Origin: Adiantum capillus-veneris
Lineage: Eukaryota; Streptophyta; Polypodiopsida; Polypodiales; Pteridaceae
NCBI GenBank assembly: GCA_014529385.2
Contig: CM043959.1
Location: 13,759,309-13,823,308 of the forward strand
Direction of reading: 5' to 3'
Length of the DNA: 64,000 bases
The position numbers were made by a program, and so were the translations under genes. Shown here piece by piece: positions 59,344 through 64,000 of the stretch. Position 1 is the first letter of the stretch, and every line of letters starts with the position of its first letter. The notes beneath the pieces were generated by a model. It did no database searches. It was not told the DNA's origin and was given only the letters and a program-made list of their open reading frames with translations.

Positions 59344-60366
59344 TCATGATTTTATTTGCAACGTTGTTGTAGGTGGTGAACTTACAACGGGAGGTGCAAA
59401 CTCTTCCTTGTTTGTATGGATATGTACAATGGTAGGTGGAGGTTGTGTCAAAGCTTCTATTTTTGTATTGGACCTACATGAAGAGCAAGAAGCTTCATTT
59501 GACTTCCCTATTCCTGAGCTAGCTGGAACAAATCGTTCTTTCTTTGGTACCCAAACTAGCTCTGGAGCGGGTGTGTAGCATTCCGTGATCTTTTTCTTTC
59601 CGTGATTGTCAATTCATTTTGGAGCTATAGGATTAGACTCACATGGGTCAGGTGACAGGTAGTAAGAGCACAATTTACGTTTTGGCACCCAGATTTGATC
59701 ATTTTCTTCATAGTAGCCTTGGGCTTCCAACAGTTTTTTGGGAATCCAATGTAACATTTCTTCACATCTCTTGGGGCGAGGCTCCTGTCTTTTAGCACAT
59801 CTACGATTGCTAAAGAATCTTTAGGGACCCACTTGTATGTTTTCTTTGTTATATTAGGATGGGTCTTGTGTGTCTCAAGCTTTATTTCAACTACAGCAGT
59901 TGAAGCTCTAGAGAGGTGGGCTATGGGGACATATGGTCCAACCTCTTGGACATGCAATGTTTTGGGTTTTGTTTCCTTAAGAGGCAATATCTCAGGAACT
60001 ACGGATTGAGTGGCAGGGCTAAGAGTTGGTTTCTGCATTGTGACACCCCCAGTTTCCAAATCAATAGTGCATTTGGTGGCTATCATCCACGAGCATCCTA
60101 GGTTTATATTACCCTCCATAGTTTCAGCACGCATGACAAAAAAGTCTTGAGCTACAACCCCATTGTCATAACTGACCGAAGTGTGCCAGATTTCAAAAAT
60201 CGTAGTTTTTTCTTGTTGACACCCTTGACTTGGATAATACTCTCAGATAGAGATGGCTTCCTTAACTGACACCAAACTCATAGGATAACAGATTATACTT
60301 AGCACCCGTGTGTGATAAGGTGTTATATAGCGCTTTTCCATAGGCGCTATTTAGCTCAATAGGGTA
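59344..60366 (-). pseudogene. Post-integrase ORF with a protease-like stretch and repeated W-[VI]-P-K motifs
   Basis: Minus strand, continuing the integrase frame past a stop after DDWLDSGTPL. Protein-like sequence (ELNSAYGKALYNTLSHTGAK) runs, with frameshifts, into a 169-codon stretch (59625-60134) that includes INLGCSWMIATKCTIDLETG, which resembles the LG-x-x-W end of retropepsins. Then come four motifs KWVPK, HWIPK, IWVPK and VWVPK near 59825, 59745, 59683 and 59547, the last three in one frame with a single stop between. The ORF ends at 59344, about 110 bp before the purine tract. The function is unknown. A DSG followed by an LGxxW strand suggests a protease-like fold, but after integrase that would be very unusual. 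Confidence 0.45.
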
Positions 60367-63105
60367 TCATAGAGGTGTGCCAGAGTCCAACCAATCATCC
60401 TTTGTTTCAACGTGGAATGCATGTGTAACTCCAAGGTTGGCCTCTCGTTGGCGTCTTATGCATTGTTGTCGGTCTTTAGCCTTAGCTTGAGCTTGTATCT
60501 TCTTCAATTCTGTTTTTGCCTTGGCTGCCTTTTTTTTATGTATGGCACGTAGCTCCTCTTGGCTTAAAGGAACATAATATCTTTTAAATTTGCTACGATT
60601 GAGGAATCCAATGGTTTCAACTCCATTAAGAGTCTCCACATGAATGGTTCCTTGTGGGTGATTTCACATACTCTATATGGTCCTTTTTCCACATATTTCA
60701 ACTTCTTATTTTTGTTACGCACTCCATACATAAGGACTTTATCACCAACATTGATATCCTTGTTCTTTAGATGATGGTCAAACCATTTCTTCCTCCTATC
60801 TTTCTCCACAAGTGCGTTTTGCACAGCCAATTGCCTTTCTTCATCTAACCTCTCAAGGATATATAAGTGCTCAACTAAAGGGTTACCATCCCAACCTTCT
60901 TGTGAAGCTACACGCAGACTAGGAATTACAAACTCCCATGGCATAACTGCTTCTTGGCCATATACCATTTTAAATGGTGCACAATTAATAGCCACTTTGT
61001 AAGAAGTACGATAAGCCCATAGGGCTGAAGTCTGCTTCAAATCCCAATCTGTGCGATGAGCTTCCATCGTTTTGATCAAGATAGAGATTAAGGTCTTGTT
61101 GGTACTCTTAGCTTGGTCATTTTCTTGTAAATAATAAGGTGTGGACTTATGGTGAGCTATCATGAAGTTGGTAGTGAATTCTTTTATCACTTCATTTAGA
61201 AAATAAGTGCCATTGTCACTCACAATCTCAAAGGGACAACCAAATCTTGTAATAATGTTCTCAAAGAGAAACTTGGTAGTTGACCTTGCATCAGCCTTAC
61301 GTGTTGCCCTGGCTTCCACCCACTTTGTCACATAGTCAGTGGCAACGATAATATATCGAGATTGAGTGCTATGAGCTGCCGAACTAATTGGGCCTACAAA
61401 GTCCAAACCCCATTTTTCAAATGGTTGAGTCACTTTAACAGGATGTAAGGGCATCTTATCCTTTTGTTGTGTGATCTTGTAGTGTTGTCATTCATCACAT
61501 CCTTTTGCAAAAAGTGATGCATCCTTGAATAAGATAGGCCACCAATAGCCTGATTGCAACACCTTGCTAGCTGTTAGTTCCCCTAAGAAATGTCCTCCGG
61601 CTATACCCATGTGGGCTTCTTGCAGTATGTATAAATACTCATCCTCACGGGCACAACGTCTAAGAATATCGTCCTTCCCTAGCTTGTAGAGAGTTCCTCG
61701 AATGAGAGAATAAGGTTCACGTTCCTTTAAAAGTTTTCGAGCTATATCCTTACGAAGCTCTCTGGGTGGAAAATCGTTAACTAAAAAGTTCACAATCTTC
61801 TCGCTCCATTCAGGCATGGTCTCGATTAGAAATAAGGAAGTATCGGGCAATTCATCATCGACTCTAGTAGGGGCTTCACCATTGGGTATGCGAGACAAAT
61901 GATCCGCCATGACATGTCTTTTACCAGGTTTCACCACAACGGTAAAATCAAACTCAAGGAGAATTAACAACCATCGTCGTGTAATTCTTCCCGTGGAAGA
62001 AGGTTTATTTACTAGATACAACAAGGTTTGATGATCCACATAGAAAACAAACTTGTTGGCAAGAAGGTAGTAGCGGAATTTTCTTAATGCGTAAATCATA
62101 GCTAAACCTTCTCACTCTGTAGTGGTGTAGTTTCTCTCGGCATCATTCAATTGACGACTTGCAAAGCTAATGGGGTAGTCCAGTTTTTGTTCTCCTGGTT
62201 GAGCTAGAACACACCCAATAGCAAAGTTCGATGCATTATACACATGGAAAATTACATTCCAATCAGGCACTCGTAGAATAGGAGTGCTAGTCAAGGTCTT
62301 TTTCATTGACTCATAAGCTTGGTCACACTCCGCGGTCCAGTGAAACTTGATAGGAAGTTTGTACAATGGACGAGCTATCTCGGCAAAGTTTAAAATAAAC
62401 CGTCAGTAATAACCAACATGGCCCATGAACCTTTGAACTCCTTTATAGTTTGTAGGTGGTGGAAATTCAGCAATGGCTTTAATTTTGCTCTCATCTGTGG
62501 AAATCCCATTTTTGGACATTATATGCCATAAAATGACTCCATGTTTAACCCAAAATTGGCATTTGAAAGGGTCTAAGGAGATGCGATACAATCCGCAATT
62601 CTCAAACACTTTTCGTAAGCATGATAGATATTCTTTCTAAGAGGAATAAACACAAAGGTCATCTAAGAAAGCTTCGCAAAACTCCCTCAAATATTCTCTA
62701 AAAGCAGTGTTTATTAATCTTTGAAAGGTAGCAAGGACATTGGTTAAGCCAAAAGCCATAACACAAAATACGAACACTCCAAATTCGGTTATAAAGGTTA
62801 TTCTAGCTTGGTCCTTTAGTGCAATTGTGATTTGATTGTAGCCAGAGTACCCATCTAAAAAGCTATAAGCTTCGTTCCCTGCAACTCTTTCAAGCACATG
62901 TTCTGAATATGGCAAGGGGTAATGGTCCCTCCTAGTGGTGGCATTGACTTTCTTGAGATCCATGCACACTCTCAGTTTCCCATTCTTTTTTGGTACAATC
63001 ACCCATTCTGAGTGCTCACTAGGGTATATGAATCCGCATTTTACAAGCTTTTCAATCTGTTCTTGAACGATCTTTGCATATTTAGGATTGGGGATGGTTA
63101 TGGAG
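60367..63105 (-). pseudogene. pol: Ty3/gypsy pol pseudogene: RT, RNase H, integrase
   Basis: Minus strand. One reading frame runs from RT to integrase (to about 60640), interrupted only by nonsense codons at 62637, 62403, 62112 and 61488. Domains: RT from NPKYAKIVQEQIEKL (N-terminus missing) with the active site AFLDDLCVYS (62658-62669) intact; RNase H (FHVYNASNFAIGCVLA, where the first catalytic Asp is Asn; YVDHQTLLYLV); integrase zinc domain ending GCDE-stop, where the last Cys codon has become TGA; integrase core with both Asp (61401, 61215) but Lys at 61107-61109 in place of the catalytic Glu, at the canonical 35-residue spacing. A frameshift near 60640 leads to the C-terminal part (FLNRSKFKRYYVPLS) and a Lys/Ala/Gln-rich helix. 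Gag and protease are missing. Confidence 0.9.
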
Positions 63106-63318
63106 CGAGTTCAACGGAGCGAGCTTTGGAGCGAGCCTTTTTTTTTTTGAGAGCCACCACCACTACCTCCCATTGCCGCCCCTTAGCACCCATCGCCACC
63201 ATCACCTAAGTCCACCACCGGTGGTTAGTAGTGCTAGCTTACTGCCACCATGAGCCGCCTCTAACCCTACCACCACCACCCATTTCTACCCCTCGCCACC
63301 ATTGGAGTAGTCAAGGAC

Positions 63319-63320
<2 letters not shown>

Positions 63321-63382
<62 letters not shown>
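63321..63382. repeat. (CT)n microsatellite
   Basis: About 30 CT units. Confidence 0.97.
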
Positions 63383-63386
<4 letters not shown>

Positions 63387-63387
63387 A

Positions 63388-63419
63388 CCAAGGCACTAGC
63401 AATTTTGCTAGTGCCTTGG
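63388..63419. repeat. Perfect 14-bp hairpin
   Basis: CCAAGGCACTAGCA, loop ATTT, then the exact complement, immediately after the CT tract. Confidence 0.9.
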
Positions 63420-63486
63420 GTCTCTTTGTATCAGACCAACTCTCCCTCTCATGATCCCTCTAACCCATCCCCTCTCATGTCCCCTC

Positions 63487-63534
<48 letters not shown>
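63487..63534. repeat. Compound (CT)n(CA)n microsatellite
   Basis: About nine CT then fifteen CA units. Confidence 0.95.
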
Positions 63535-63535
<1 letters not shown>

Positions 63536-63592
63536 CCCCCCACCTCTCTCTATGTGCTCACACCTCTCTCCAGCCCTTTCCCTTCCCTTTCT

Positions 63593-63600
63593 CCCCCCCC

Positions 63601-63658
<58 letters not shown>
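63593..63658. repeat. C18-(CT)n-(CA)n compound repeat
   Basis: A C run, about 14 CT and ten CA units in succession; the same CT-CA order as the tract 100 bp upstream. Confidence 0.93.
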
Positions 63659-64000
63659 TGCTTGAGCCTATCCCCTTGTCAGTGATACACACTATTATAG
63701 CCATTCAGCTCAGCTCCTACTCCCTTTGATGTGAGACAGGACGTTTGGACAATGGAGAAGAATCAATTTGATTGTGCACTTTTTATGCTCACTGCAAGTT
63801 TGAGAGTCTGAGTACCACACACTACTAGAGTGCTCAGCTTTTGGTCACATCCAAACTTCCTTCCCTCACATTTTTAGCCATGACTTAGACCTATACACTT
63901 TCCTCTCCCATCCATAGTATGGGCTCTCCATTGTGACTCTCATCACCACAATTTTGGAGCATCGAGTATCACTCATCAGCCACACACATACTACATCACA

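Larger units (their letters stand above)
63106..64000. other. Simple-sequence-rich DNA beyond the pol breakpoint
   Basis: Starts with three short GGAGCGAG repeats (63096-63135), then CCACCACC-rich sequence, then several CT, CA and C runs. No gene recognised. Long frames here are translated repeats. Confidence 0.55.

Overview
This window is intergenic DNA from a plant nuclear genome rich in LTR retrotransposons. Almost everything recognisable is Ty1/copia or Ty3/gypsy sequence at different stages of decay. The primer sites are of plant type (tRNA-Met-like TGGTATCAGAGC, and TGGCGCC-type Tat/Athila sites). There are many very long (CT)n tracts, and no host gene that I can identify with confidence. 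A large-genome seed plant fits; a gymnosperm is plausible but the sequence does not prove it.

Layout. 1-6000 is a three-level nest: a short non-autonomous Copia element (ends at 3053, + strand) sits in the leader of a Tat/Athila-like element (- strand, 3054 to about 4896), which sits in the gag-like region of another LTR element (- strand, LTR 5410-6000). 6001-11822 is old AT-rich DNA with simple repeats. 11823-20542 is an LTR-internal-LTR-internal-LTR chain of one non-coding family, with a decayed Copia element nested inside. 20543-25200 holds a 2-kb non-autonomous LTR element, tandem repeats and two copies of an inverted-repeat unit. 26829-31000 has gag and Copia pol fragments plus the first copy of a dispersed family carrying hairpin motifs.

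36830-49949 is the best-preserved element: 13.1 kb, - strand, Tat/Ogre-like, with both LTRs, a tRNA primer site, a polypurine tract and a matching AAACT target-site duplication. In sense order it holds a leader of about 280-bp palindrome-bearing repeats, an extra ORF before gag, gag, protease, a reverse transcriptase that breaks off early (no RNase H or integrase), the same palindrome repeats again, and then a long degraded ORF of up to about 780 codons before the 3' LTR. It lies in an older Copia RT/RNase H pseudogene.

49955-54760 continues that Copia fragment and the dispersed family, split by a complete non-autonomous LTR element (51861-54669). 55222-56970 is a Ty3 pol pseudogene on +. 59219-63105 is a Ty3 pol pseudogene on -, broken mainly by TGA codons, with an unusual post-integrase ORF containing repeated W-[VI]-P-K motifs. 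63106-64000 is simple-sequence DNA.

None of the elements looks able to move on its own. Active-site changes, nonsense codons and LTR divergence all point to old, methylated, decaying copies. The most unusual structures are the palindrome-bearing leader repeats seen in two different Tat-like elements, the replacement of RNase H/integrase by a repeat-plus-ORF module, and the long open tail of the pol-less Copia element.
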